Assembly (NCBI RefSeq): GCF_032484785.1
Contig: NZ_JAUETR010000002.1
Location: 496,001-560,000 of the forward strand
DNA from: Bradyrhizobium sp. SZCCHNS1050
GTDB taxonomy: Bacteria > Pseudomonadota > Alphaproteobacteria > Rhizobiales > Xanthobacteraceae
DNA length: 64,000 nucleotides
Direction: 5' to 3'
The stretch's first letter is position 1, and every line of letters begins with the position of its first letter. Position numbers and translations under genes: made by a program. Positions 17,314 to 26,155 of this stretch are shown here, piece by piece. The notes beneath the pieces were generated by a model, which was not told where the DNA came from, did no database searches, and saw only the letters and a list, made by a program, of their open reading frames with translations.

Positions 17314-19100
17314 GCTGAGACCTCCGACGAGATCTGGGCTTCGGCGAGATTGCGCAGCGCTTCGCCGTCGTGACGGCGCGCGAACGACAGGAAGGTCTCC
17401 TCGGGCGAGGCGCGATGGGCGAGATAGGCCTTGAGCAGCTTCTCGACGGTTACAGGCGCATCCGCCGCCTTGAGGTCACGATAGACCTCGCGGCCGATGT
17501 CGGCCTGCGGGCCGAAGCCGCCGCCGGCGAACAGATGATAGCCTTCGACCGTTTCATCGCCGTCACCAACCGGCACCTTTGCCGCGATCATGCCGATGTC
17601 GCTGATGTAGTGCTGGGCGCAGGAGTGATGACAGCCGGTGAGATGGATGTTCAGCGGCGTGTCGACGTCCACCCTGCTCTCGCACCAGTCGCCGATCTCG
17701 GCCGCATGTTTCTTCGTGTTGGATGCTGCGAACTTGCAGCCGGCGTTGCCGGTGCAGGCGATCAGTCCGGCGCGGACGTAGGAGGCCTTGACCGACAGTC
17801 CGATCTGCTCGACTGCGGCGCAGGCCAGCGCGACCTTGTCGTCGGGAACGCCCGATAACAGCAGGTTCTGCCAGACCGTGAGCCGGATCTCGCCGTCGCC
17901 GAGATCGGCTGCGATCTTCGCGAGCGCACGCATCTGATCCGTGGTCAGCTTGCCCAGCGGCAGCACGACGCCGATCCAGTTCAGCCCCTGCTGCTTCTGC
18001 TTGTGCACGCCGATATGGGCCATCCGGTCCGAATCGGGACGCGGATTGAGCGCCTCGTCCGGCACGCGCGTGAGCTTGCGGCCGAGCCTGGCCTCGACGG
18101 CTTCCATGAACTTGTCGTGGCCCATGCTGTCGAGCACATATTTGAGCCGCGCCTTGAGGCGATTGGTGCGATCTCCGGTCTCGATGAACAGCCGCACGAC
18201 GGCGTCGGCCACCTCGGTCGCCCGCTCCGGCTCGACGATGATCCCGGTCGGCTTGGCGAAATCCTTGTGGCCGGTGATGCCGCCGAGGCCGAGCTTGAAC
18301 CACACGCCCGGCGCAACGCCGAATCCGTCCTTCACCTCAACCGCCGAGAACGCGATGTCGTTGGTGTCCTCCAGCGCCGCGATCCGACCGGCGCCGTCGA
18401 AGGCGACATTGAACTTGCGCGGCAGGCCGTACAGCGAGCGGTCGTTGAGGATGTGGAAGTGCCACTCGCGGGCATAGGGCCGCGTGTCCAGCAGCTCCTG
18501 CGGATCGATGCCGGCGGTCGGCGTTCCCGTCACGTTGCGGATGTTGTCGGCGCCGGAGCCGCGCGCCGTCAGGCCGAGATCCGACAGACCTTCCAGCAGC
18601 ATCACGGCATGCTTGGGCGGGATCTCGCGTAGCTGCAAATTGGCGCGCGTCGTGACGTGGCTATAGGGACCGCAGAGCCGGTCGGCGAGGTCGGCAAGCC
18701 CCGCGAGCTGCCAATGCTTCATCACGCCGTTGGGAATGCGCAGGCGGCACATGTAGGAGTCCTGCGCCGGCGCGACATGGAACAGGCCGTAATAGCGCCA
18801 GCGGAAATTGTCCGCCGCGGACGGCGCAGCATTGCTGCGGGCCTGCTCCTTCAGCCGCTCATAGGCATCGAACGGGTGCAGCTCGCGCTTGACCTTCTCC
18901 TGGTCGGCGAGCTTGCGCCCGGATGCGATGACCTTGTCCTGCGCCTTGATGTGAATGGCGTCGGGCCCGGTCGGCTCGGCAGCCGTCGTCGCAGCAGCCT
19001 GCCCGCGGCCGGGGAGCGTGACCTTGAGGCCGGCGGCGAACCCCTCGAGGTAGCGCTTCTGCTCGTCGTTGAAGTCGACTGACAAGGGTTCGATTTTCAT
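17310..19100 (-). CDS. nirA: Assimilatory nitrite reductase (siroheme, NirA type)
   Basis: A 596-residue member of the siroheme nitrite/sulfite reductase family, catalysing six-electron reduction of nitrite to ammonium in the cytoplasm. Two ferredoxin-like half domains are visible. The siroheme-4Fe4S ligands are Cys449 and Cys455 (CTGNAGC) and Cys490 and Cys494 (TGCHHSC). Nitrite rather than sulfite is inferred from its position directly after nasT-nasS. It overlaps the downstream reductase gene by four bases. A leader of about 170 bases with ANTAR-type hairpins precedes it. Confidence 0.85.
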   Translation of the reverse strand: MKIEPLSVDFNDEQKRYLEGFAAGLKVTLPGRGQAAATTAAEPTGPDAIHIKAQDKVIASGRKLADQEKVKRELHPFDAYERLKEQARSNAAPSAADNFRWRYYGLFHVAPAQDSYMCRLRIPNGVMKHWQLAGLADLADRLCGPYSHVTTRANLQLREIPPKHAVMLLEGLSDLGLTARGSGADNIRNVTGTPTAGIDPQELLDTRPYAREWHFHILNDRSLYGLPRKFNVAFDGAGRIAALEDTNDIAFSAVEVKDGFGVAPGVWFKLGLGGITGHKDFAKPTGIIVEPERATEVADAVVRLFIETGDRTNRLKARLKYVLDSMGHDKFMEAVEARLGRKLTRVPDEALNPRPDSDRMAHIGVHKQKQQGLNWIGVVLPLGKLTTDQMRALAKIAADLGDGEIRLTVWQNLLLSGVPDDKVALACAAVEQIGLSVKASYVRAGLIACTGNAGCKFAASNTKKHAAEIGDWCESRVDVDTPLNIHLTGCHHSCAQHYISDIGMIAAKVPVGDGDETVEGYHLFAGGGFGPQADIGREVYRDLKAADAPVTVEKLLKAYLAHRASPEETFLSFARRHDGEALRNLAEAQISSEVSA

Positions 19101-19200
19101 GATGGCGGACGAAGCTCCAGCGGCCAGGACGAATGGCGTTTGCGGATGGGACGAGGATCGCGTCGTCGAACGGCCGATGGGGCGCGGTTCAAATGAGCGA

Positions 19201-19272
19201 TCCGACCAGCTTCGTTGCTGCGGAAATCCGATAATGGACTGCAGTCAGCGGCATCTGTGGCGGCTGACTGCA
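19201..19272 (-). promoter_or_regulatory. Candidate NasT-responsive ANTAR RNA element in the nirA leader
   Basis: On the minus strand two hairpins follow each other. P1 (19272 to 19240) has a perfect 10-bp stem, TGCAGTCAGC with GCTGACTGCA, and can present the hexaloop ACAGAT (19258-19253). P2 (19224 to 19201) pairs TCCG-CAGC with GCTG-(GT)-CGGA around the hexaloop AACGAA (19216-19211). Both loops have A at position 1 and G at position 4, the rule for ANTAR-protein targets. The 3' arm of P2 overlaps GGATCGC, which can instead pair with GCGATCC 34 bases downstream, so P2 formation could prevent an alternative fold. The upper part of P1 contains a mismatch and a bulge. Confidence 0.65.
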
Positions 19273-19281
19273 CTGCAATAT

Positions 19282-19296
19282 TCAAATTGCGTGCCA
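19282..19296 (-). promoter_or_regulatory. Sigma-54-like promoter of nirA
   Basis: Minus-strand TGGCACG, 4 bases, TTGA matches the -24/-12 consensus (TGGCACG-N4-TTGC) except for the last base. The expected start of transcription is near 19270, within two bases of the 5' end of hairpin P1. Sigma-54/NtrC control is normal for nitrogen assimilation genes. No clear NtrC enhancer was found upstream. Confidence 0.5.
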
Positions 19297-19445
19297 GCCG
19301 GGACAAGCAGGAAATGTAAGAGAATTCAGAGGGCTGCTCGAATCGGCGAACCCGCGCTGGCAGGCTCAAGCCCTCAAATGCGGGCACTTCGCCCAAAACT
19401 TGATCGGCGGAGCGAGTTGCCCAAATTGAGTACTGAGTGGAAGAC

Positions 19446-20600
19446 TCAGGCCGTCCAGCGGCCGATCTTGAAGGCCTTGAGGTGGCCGATCACGTCGTCC
19501 GCCGCGAAAGGCGGACCGGCGAAGGCGCCGATGGCGCCATCCGTGCCGACCGCGGCCGTGCCCATCGCCGCGTCGTAGATGTCCGGCCGGAACACGCCCA
19601 TGGCGGTGCCCAGGGCTTCAGTGCTGAGGGGAGTCTGGCCCCACCGCACCATCTGGGCATAGAGCCAGGCCGCCTGGATCTTCTCGGGCCGTCCCGCCTC
19701 TTCCCGGCCCACCAGCAGATAGCGCGAGCTTTCGCGGAAGGTGCCGTCCGGCGAGATCTTGAGGCGGCCGTCCAGCGTGCGCTGGAGCACCTCCGCATCG
19801 ACGCCGATCCGCTCCGGCTGGGCTAGGATACGCGCGGCTTCTGCGTGGTTCTGCTCGATGAATTCGGCGGCCTTGGCGCAGGCGCGGACCAGGCCGGCGA
19901 GGGCGCCGGGATTCTTGTCAGCCCAGCTTTGCCTGACCGCCAGCACCTTTTCGGCCGCGCGCACCAGCACGTCAGACACGAAGTGGAGAATATGGCCGAT
20001 GCCAAGATCGACCGCGATCGAGTTCCACGGTGCTCCGACGCAGAACGCGTCGACGTGACCGTTGGCGATGCTCTCCACCATGTAGGGCGGCGGCAGCACC
20101 ACGAGACGGACGTCCTCATCGGGGTCGACACCGCCTGCAGCCATCCAGAACCGCAACTGATAGTTGTGGGTCGAGAACGGAAACGTCATGCCGAACGTCA
20201 GCGGCTCGGCGCCGGCCTTGCGCCGTTCAGCGACGACGCGCGCCAGCGCCAGCGCCGTCGCCATCGGGTCGAAACGATCACCCTCGAGGTGGGCCATGAT
20301 CGCCGCATGCAGCGCTGGCGTCACGGTGATCGCGTTGCCATTCACTCCGAGATTGAAGGGAGCCACGATCGGCACCTTGACATGGCCGATGCCCAGGCTC
20401 GACGCAATGGCGACGGGAGCCAGCAGATGCGCCGCGTGGAACAGGCCGATGTTGAGCTTGTCGCGCACGTTCGACCACGACACTTCGCGGACCAGCGTGA
20501 CATCGAGACCTTCAGCCGCGGTGAAGCCGTTGTCGACGGCGACGATCAGCGCGGCGGCATCGACCAGCGGGATGAAGCCAATGCGAAGCGGGCCGGTCAT
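19446..20600 (-). CDS. nasS: NasS-type nitrate sensor (cytoplasmic NrtA/CmpA-like protein)
   Basis: A 384-residue protein of the NrtA/CmpA nitrate-binding family, with no signal peptide, so it is cytoplasmic rather than a transport receptor. Family features include RIGFIPLVDAAALIVA at the start, LGVNGNAITV in the centre and CVGAPWNSIAVD near residue 190. In NasS-NasT systems it holds NasT inactive and releases it on binding nitrate or nitrite. The start overlaps the nasT stop (ATGA), which enforces stoichiometric synthesis. A 345-base leader region separates it from nirA. Confidence 0.85.
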   Translation of the reverse strand: MTGPLRIGFIPLVDAAALIVAVDNGFTAAEGLDVTLVREVSWSNVRDKLNIGLFHAAHLLAPVAIASSLGIGHVKVPIVAPFNLGVNGNAITVTPALHAAIMAHLEGDRFDPMATALALARVVAERRKAGAEPLTFGMTFPFSTHNYQLRFWMAAGGVDPDEDVRLVVLPPPYMVESIANGHVDAFCVGAPWNSIAVDLGIGHILHFVSDVLVRAAEKVLAVRQSWADKNPGALAGLVRACAKAAEFIEQNHAEAARILAQPERIGVDAEVLQRTLDGRLKISPDGTFRESSRYLLVGREEAGRPEKIQAAWLYAQMVRWGQTPLSTEALGTAMGVFRPDIYDAAMGTAAVGTDGAIGAFAGPPFAADDVIGHLKAFKIGRWTA

Positions 20601-21187
20601 TTCAACATCTCCGAGGCGGTCAGGATCGATTGCGCGATCTCGCCGATCTTCTTCTTTTCGCGCATCGCTGTGGAGCGCAACAGCACATAGGCTTCCTCTT
20701 CGGTGAAGCCCTTCATCTTCATCAGAATGCCCTTGGCGCGGTCGATCACCTTGCGGTCTTCGAGCGCGGACTTGGTGCGCTCGAGCTCGTCCTGAAGCTT
20801 GGAGAACGCATTGAAGCGGGAGATGCAGAGATCGAGGATCGGCTTGATCCGCTCCTTCTTCAGGCCGTCGACGATGTAGGCGGAGACGCCCGCCTCCACC
20901 GAGGCCTGGATCGAAGCCGCGTCGCTCTGGTCCACGAACATTGCGATCGGCCGGCGGACGGCGCGGCTGACCTGGAACATCTGCTCCAGCACGTCGCGGC
21001 TCGGGTTCTCCAGGTCGATGACGATGACGTCCGGATCCAGGGCATAGATGCGCGCCAGGAGACCCTGCATCTCGCTGACATGCACGACGCCGGTAAAGCC
21101 CGCTTCCCGCAAGCCTTCCTCGAGGATGGCCGCGCGGATCGGGCTTTCGTCGACGATCACGATTTTAGGCGATTGCTCGGCGCTCAT
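20597..21187 (-). CDS. nasT: NasT-type ANTAR antiterminator
   Basis: The product has 196 residues: an N-terminal receiver-like domain (IVIVDESPIRAAILEEGL, IDLENPSRD) without the full acidic phosphorylation pocket, then a C-terminal ANTAR RNA-binding domain (DRAKGILMKMKGFTEEEAY, around residues 145-165). NasT proteins bind paired hexaloop hairpins in leader RNA and allow transcription to continue. The neighbouring nirA leader carries such hairpins. nasT and nasS are translationally coupled. Confidence 0.88.
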   Translation of the reverse strand: MSAEQSPKIVIVDESPIRAAILEEGLREAGFTGVVHVSEMQGLLARIYALDPDVIVIDLENPSRDVLEQMFQVSRAVRRPIAMFVDQSDAASIQASVEAGVSAYIVDGLKKERIKPILDLCISRFNAFSKLQDELERTKSALEDRKVIDRAKGILMKMKGFTEEEAYVLLRSTAMREKKKIGEIAQSILTASEMLK

Positions 21188-21300
21188 CGATCACCAGGTT
21201 GTCCGGGCCCTCACCCATAGCATGGACGTGGCCGCGTCAAAGCCTTGTCTTTCTGGGCAATTCGGACTAGCTGACGCCTATCTCATCAGGCAGTTCCAAG

Positions 21301-22626
21301 ATGCAGCAGGGTTCGGCGCCCAAGATCAGCTTTGTTTCGCTCGGATGTCCCAAGGCCTTGGTCGATTCCGAGCGCATCATCACGCGCCTTCGCGCCGAGG
21401 GCTACGAGCTTGCCCGGAAGCATGACGGCGCCGACGTCGTCATCGTCAACACCTGCGGGTTCCTCGACAGCGCCAAACAGGAATCCCTGTCGGCGATCGG
21501 CTCGGCCATGGCCGAGAACGGCAAGGTCATCGTGACCGGCTGCATGGGCGCCGAGCCGGAGCAGATCGAGCAGGCCTATCCCGGCGTGCTGTCGATCACC
21601 GGCCCGCAGCAGTACGAGAGTGTGCTGGACGCCGTCCACCGCGCATCGCCGCCTGCGCACAACCCTCATCTCGACCTGGTTCCTCCGCAGGGCATCAAGC
21701 TCACGCCCCGGCACTACGCCTATCTGAAGATCTCCGAAGGTTGCAACAACCGCTGCACCTTCTGCATCATCCCGAAGCTGCGTGGCGATCTGGTGTCGCG
21801 CCCCGCAGCCGACGTGCTGCGCGAGGCCGAGCGGCTGGTCGCGGCCGGGGTCAAGGAGCTCCTGGTCATTTCGCAGGACACCTCGGCCTATGGGCTGGAC
21901 CTGAAATATGCCGAAAGCGCCTGGAAGGACCGCAGCGTCCGGGCTCGCTTCCTCGATCTGGCGCGCGAGCTCGGCGAGCTCGGCGCCTGGGTCCGGCTGC
22001 ATTACGTCTACCCCTACCCGCATGTCGACGAGGTGATCGGCCTCATGGCTGACGGTAAAATATTGCCGTATCTCGACATCCCGTTCCAACATGCCAGCCC
22101 GAAGGTCCTGAAGGCGATGCGCCGCCCGGCGGCGCAGGACAAGACGCTGGACCGGATCAAGGCGTGGCGGACCACCTGCCCCGACCTCGCGCTGCGCTCG
22201 ACCTTCATCGTCGGCTTCCCCGGAGAGACGGACGCCGATTTCGCCTATCTGCTGGACTGGCTGGATGAGGCCGAGATCGATCGGCTCGGATGCTTCAAAT
22301 ACGAGCCTGTGGCCGGCGCGACCTCCAACGCCCTACCCGACCAGGTCCCGGACGCGGTCAAGCAGGAGCGCTGGGACGCCCTGATGGCTCGCCAGCAGAA
22401 GATCTCGGCACGCCGGCTCAAGCGCAAGGTTGGAACGCGTCAGCAGGTGATCATCGACGAGGTCGGGCCAAGCGTCGCCAAGGGCCGCACCAAGGCTGAT
22501 GCCCCCGACATCGATGGCGCCGTTTATCTGTCCAGCCGGCGGCCGTTGCGTGTCGGCGAGATCGTTACGGTCAAGATCGAGCGTGCCGACGAATACGACC
22601 TGCACGGCACTGTCGCTGGGTTCTAG
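21301..22626 (+). CDS. rimO: Ribosomal protein S12 methylthiotransferase
   Basis: A 441-residue radical-SAM enzyme adding a methylthio group to the conserved Asp of ribosomal protein S12. An N-terminal UPF0004 domain ([14 protein letters not shown]) is followed by the SAM cluster C148-x3-C152-x2-C155 (CNNRCTFC). The C-terminal TRAM domain ends in [11 protein letters not shown]. The PKALVDSE signature separates RimO from MiaB. It is monocistronic and divergent from nasT with 113 bases between the starts. Confidence 0.93.
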   Translation: MQQGSAPKISFVSLGCPKALVDSERIITRLRAEGYELARKHDGADVVIVNTCGFLDSAKQESLSAIGSAMAENGKVIVTGCMGAEPEQIEQAYPGVLSITGPQQYESVLDAVHRASPPAHNPHLDLVPPQGIKLTPRHYAYLKISEGCNNRCTFCIIPKLRGDLVSRPAADVLREAERLVAAGVKELLVISQDTSAYGLDLKYAESAWKDRSVRARFLDLARELGELGAWVRLHYVYPYPHVDEVIGLMADGKILPYLDIPFQHASPKVLKAMRRPAAQDKTLDRIKAWRTTCPDLALRSTFIVGFPGETDADFAYLLDWLDEAEIDRLGCFKYEPVAGATSNALPDQVPDAVKQERWDALMARQQKISARRLKRKVGTRQQVIIDEVGPSVAKGRTKADAPDIDGAVYLSSRRPLRVGEIVTVKIERADEYDLHGTVAGF

Positions 22627-22718
22627 CACGGCTCTGTCGCGTCTCGGGCCACTCGCCGGGAACTCGCGGGGAATCGCAGACGGGCGTGTAGATGCGTCCT
22701 GGACCTGCGGACCGCCCC

Positions 22719-23840
22719 TCAGTGCGAGGAGCCCGTGGTGCGAACCGACCAGAGCTTCAGCAGGCGAAGCGCCTCGTCCTGCTTCAGTTCGAGATATTTG
22801 TTCTTGAGCTTGGTCAGCTCGTCGGGAGGCGTTGCACCTGAAACGAACCGGCTATCGAGGATCGCGGCAACCGTGACCCAGCTCAGGCCAGCGGCCTTGC
22901 ACGGCACGAGAATGCCGTCGCTGCGCAAGCTCTGCATCAGCGGCCGCACCAGCTCGATGCTGCATTTCGCGAGCTCCGCGATGGCCGCGATCGTCTCGCC
23001 GTAGCGCCGCTGGCGGGCAAATTCGAGCAACTCGGCCTCGGTGAGCTTTCCGCCCTGTTTGAGTTGGCCGATCGCCGCCCTGGCGCTGCCGCCGACGCGG
23101 TTTCGTGACATCTCGCGCTCGGCGTCGAGCGTGGCCGCCGAAATGGCGCTGCGGATTTCCTCGTAGAGATGCGGCGGCGCCGAGGCGAGCAGGCGCACCC
23201 TCACCGCCTCCGTCGCGCGCTGCAACAGGGTCCTGCGCAAGGCTGCCGGCAGATCGGCGCGGATGCCGGCCGCGACCGTGAGCTCCGCATCTCCAGCCGC
23301 TTGCGCCACGATGGCGGCAAATCCGGCGGGAGACACCCGCGCACCGGGATTCTTCATCAGTTGCCGGCTCACGCTCGGATAGCGTCGCGCGAGCAGCGCA
23401 TCGGTGACGATCTCCTGCAGCCACCAGCGCCCGGCGATCGCCACCAGGTGCTTCTCGCTGCGCGTCTGCGCTATCTCGATCAGATCCTCGCTGCTCAGCC
23501 GCGGCGATTCCGAAAGCACCGGCCCCGCGACGGCGATGTCGTCATGATGAGCCAGCCGCCGGATCACGCCAGCCGGCGCCTGCGGGATCGGGGCAAGCTG
23601 GGCGCTGAGTTCGGCGAGTGCGATCCGGGCACCGACGTCGGCCAGCGCGCGCAGCTCGATGGTGTTGACGAGACGCTCGAAGACGTCGGCAAACAGCGCG
23701 TGCTGCTCGATATCCAGGCTGCCGGCGGAGGCGACGAACAGGGAGGCGACCCGCTCGGCCACGCCGGAGCAGCGGTCGGCTGAGCCGGTGGCTATGGCCG
23801 CCTGCACTTCTTCGGCGATCGTGAGATGGGGGTTCGACAT
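22719..23840 (-). CDS. DUF2336 domain protein
   Basis: A 373-residue soluble, alpha-helical protein common in Rhizobiales and placed in DUF2336. HEAT-like helix pairs run through it, for example LSSEDLIEIAQTRSEKHLVAI near residue 133 and the RRYPSVSRQLMKNPGA segment. No catalytic motif, signal peptide or membrane segment is seen. The role is unknown; such repeat proteins usually act as scaffolds. Confidence 0.8.
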   Translation of the reverse strand: MSNPHLTIAEEVQAAIATGSADRCSGVAERVASLFVASAGSLDIEQHALFADVFERLVNTIELRALADVGARIALAELSAQLAPIPQAPAGVIRRLAHHDDIAVAGPVLSESPRLSSEDLIEIAQTRSEKHLVAIAGRWWLQEIVTDALLARRYPSVSRQLMKNPGARVSPAGFAAIVAQAAGDAELTVAAGIRADLPAALRRTLLQRATEAVRVRLLASAPPHLYEEIRSAISAATLDAEREMSRNRVGGSARAAIGQLKQGGKLTEAELLEFARQRRYGETIAAIAELAKCSIELVRPLMQSLRSDGILVPCKAAGLSWVTVAAILDSRFVSGATPPDELTKLKNKYLELKQDEALRLLKLWSVRTTGSSH

Positions 23841-24025
23841 CGCTCATCCTGAGCAGCTTGCATTTTCAAGCTGGCCGGCAAAGTAAACGCAGCCGCTAAA
23901 TGTTTGGTAAAGTTGTCACTAAAGCGCGAGACCCGAGATTGGATCGTGCGGCCTTCGCGCCGGCCGGCGCTTCCCTCGCCGCTTCCCGGAGCGGCGGCCC
24001 GTATTGCACCCTGCAGGCCGGCATC

Positions 24026-24055
24026 TTGACACCGGTTGCGATTTGCCTGTATGGC
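24026..24055 (+). promoter_or_regulatory. Sigma-70-type promoter of the argD leader
   Basis: TTGACA at 24026-24031 matches the -35 consensus exactly. TATGGC at 24050-24055 is a fair -10 at 18-base spacing. The expected first transcribed base is about 24061-24063, on or next to the A of the leader-peptide ATG at 24062. Confidence 0.6.
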
Positions 24056-24061
24056 CGCCGC

Positions 24062-24154
24062 ATGATCTTCAACCGGACCAACCGCCGCGCCGCCGTTTGC
24101 CGTCGTCACCGCCGTGACGATGCCGGGGCGCGCCATGTCCGAAGACGTTGCTGA
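24062..24154 (+). CDS. Arginine-rich leader peptide (30 aa), probably leaderless
   Basis: ATG 24062 to TGA 24154 encodes 30 residues, 11 of them arginine, in clusters NRTNRR, RRHRR and RRR. Five different Arg codons are used. The predicted transcription start coincides with the ATG, so no ribosome binding site is expected; the trp leader peptide of Sinorhizobium is leaderless in the same way. A strong hairpin with a U-tract follows 28 bases after the stop, and then the argD-like gene. The layout matches an attenuation leader that senses charged Arg-tRNA. Chance Arg richness in GC-rich DNA is the main alternative. Confidence 0.65.
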   Translation: MIFNRTNRRAAVCRRHRRDDAGARHVRRRC

Positions 24155-24181
24155 TCAGCTAGCTCATCAGCTCCAGGTTTT

Positions 24182-24223
24182 CGAGAAGGCCGCTCCCGCA
24201 AAGGAGCGGCCTTCTCGCTTTTT
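24182..24223 (+). terminator. Attenuator hairpin upstream of the argD-like gene
   Basis: A perfect 15-bp stem (CGAGAAGGCCGCTCC at 24182-24196 with its complement at 24203-24217) has a 6-base loop and is followed by C and five T residues (24219-24223). It lies between the leader peptide and the structural gene, not after a gene, so it must be a conditional terminator. A smaller hairpin, GCTGAT at 24150-24155 with ATCAGC at 24166-24171, overlaps the leader stop codon and could act as the pause or competing structure. Confidence 0.82.
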
Positions 24224-24260
24224 GGCCCACCGTTTCACCCCTGAGCACAGGAGATTGCAC

Positions 24261-25457
<1,197 letters not shown>

Positions 25458-25470
25458 TCGAATGCCGTTC

Positions 25471-25509
25471 GGGACGCAGACTCCGTGCCATACGCGAAGC
25501 CTGCGTCCC
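25471..25509 (+). terminator. Hairpin after the argD-like gene
   Basis: GGGACGCAG at 25471-25479 pairs with CTGCGTCCC at 25501-25509. The loop is long (21 bases) and no U-tract follows. It is placed correctly for transcription termination, 14 bases past the stop. Confidence 0.4.
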
Positions 25510-25632
25510 GCTGCCTACAGATGGGGCACAAACATCGAGGTCGGGCTCGCCGCCATTTGACCTGGATCAAGGACAGCCGTCCCTCTGAACAACGATCCTG
25601 ATCGCGCCAAACACCTGCGATCCGATGACTTA

Positions 25633-25656
25633 CGTTATATCTATTCTGATATAGCG
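25633..25656. promoter_or_regulatory. AT-rich operator-like dyad
   Basis: CGTTATATC at 25633-25641 faces GATATAGCG at 25648-25656, nine-base arms with one wobble and a 6-base centre. It lies about 100 bases upstream of the small conserved gene at 25755 in otherwise GC-rich DNA. It looks like a repressor or activator site overlapping that gene's promoter. Confidence 0.5.
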
Positions 25657-25754
25657 TGTACGGGATGTGATCAGCTCGGAGGAAGAGGCTTGCCGGGACC
25701 AAGCTGATGATCATCCGCCGACAACGAGGTCGGCACGATAGAGGAGATGCAAGA

Positions 25755-26033
25755 ATGGCGAGAGACAATCTGGCTCGGGCGTTGCCGGTCGAAGACAGCG
25801 GCAGCCACATCGCCCTGGCCGCGACCGAAGAGGTGCTGATCCACGTTCGCTTCTTCCCGAACTCGGACATCAACTCGATCGGCGAGAAGCCCGCCAGCCT
25901 GACCGCCAATGAATGGTATGAGCGCCTGCTCGACATGGCGCGTCCGCATTATCAGACCTTCGCCGGCGGCCGCGGCTTCTTCCGCATCTCCCGCCCCTGT
26001 TTCGAGGCGATCCTGAAGGGCGTTGCTGCCTGA
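25755..26033 (+). CDS. Conserved hypothetical protein (92 aa)
   Basis: ATG 25755 with GAGGAG nine bases upstream. The product is soluble, with IHVRFFPNSDINSIGEKPASL in the middle and an amphipathic WYERLLDMARPHYQTFAGGRG segment. I do not recognise a family. The good RBS, separate promoter region and AT-rich dyad upstream argue that it is a real, regulated gene. Confidence 0.7.
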   Translation: MARDNLARALPVEDSGSHIALAATEEVLIHVRFFPNSDINSIGEKPASLTANEWYERLLDMARPHYQTFAGGRGFFRISRPCFEAILKGVAA

Positions 26034-26155
26034 CGTCGGCTCCCCCTCCGGATGAGGCCGCGGGCGTCCTCTCTGCCTCATCCCTGTCGACCGCGGTGCG
26101 CCGGGTGCGCCGCGGTCGCTGGCGTTTTGGTCCGTGCGCGCGTCGGAGGACAACA

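Noticed and set aside
19381..19400. GGGC/GCCC hairpin as terminator of nasS
   Set aside because: The stem is only four bases with no U-tract. It is too weak to call.
23948..23956. GCGGCCTTC as distant antiterminator partner of the argD attenuator
   Set aside because: It is complementary to nine bases of the terminator's left arm but lies upstream of the predicted promoter, so it would not be in the transcript.
24114..24260. N-terminal extension of the argD-like protein
   Set aside because: The extension translates the terminator hairpin, and a consensus RBS precedes ATG 24261. The family N-terminus begins there.
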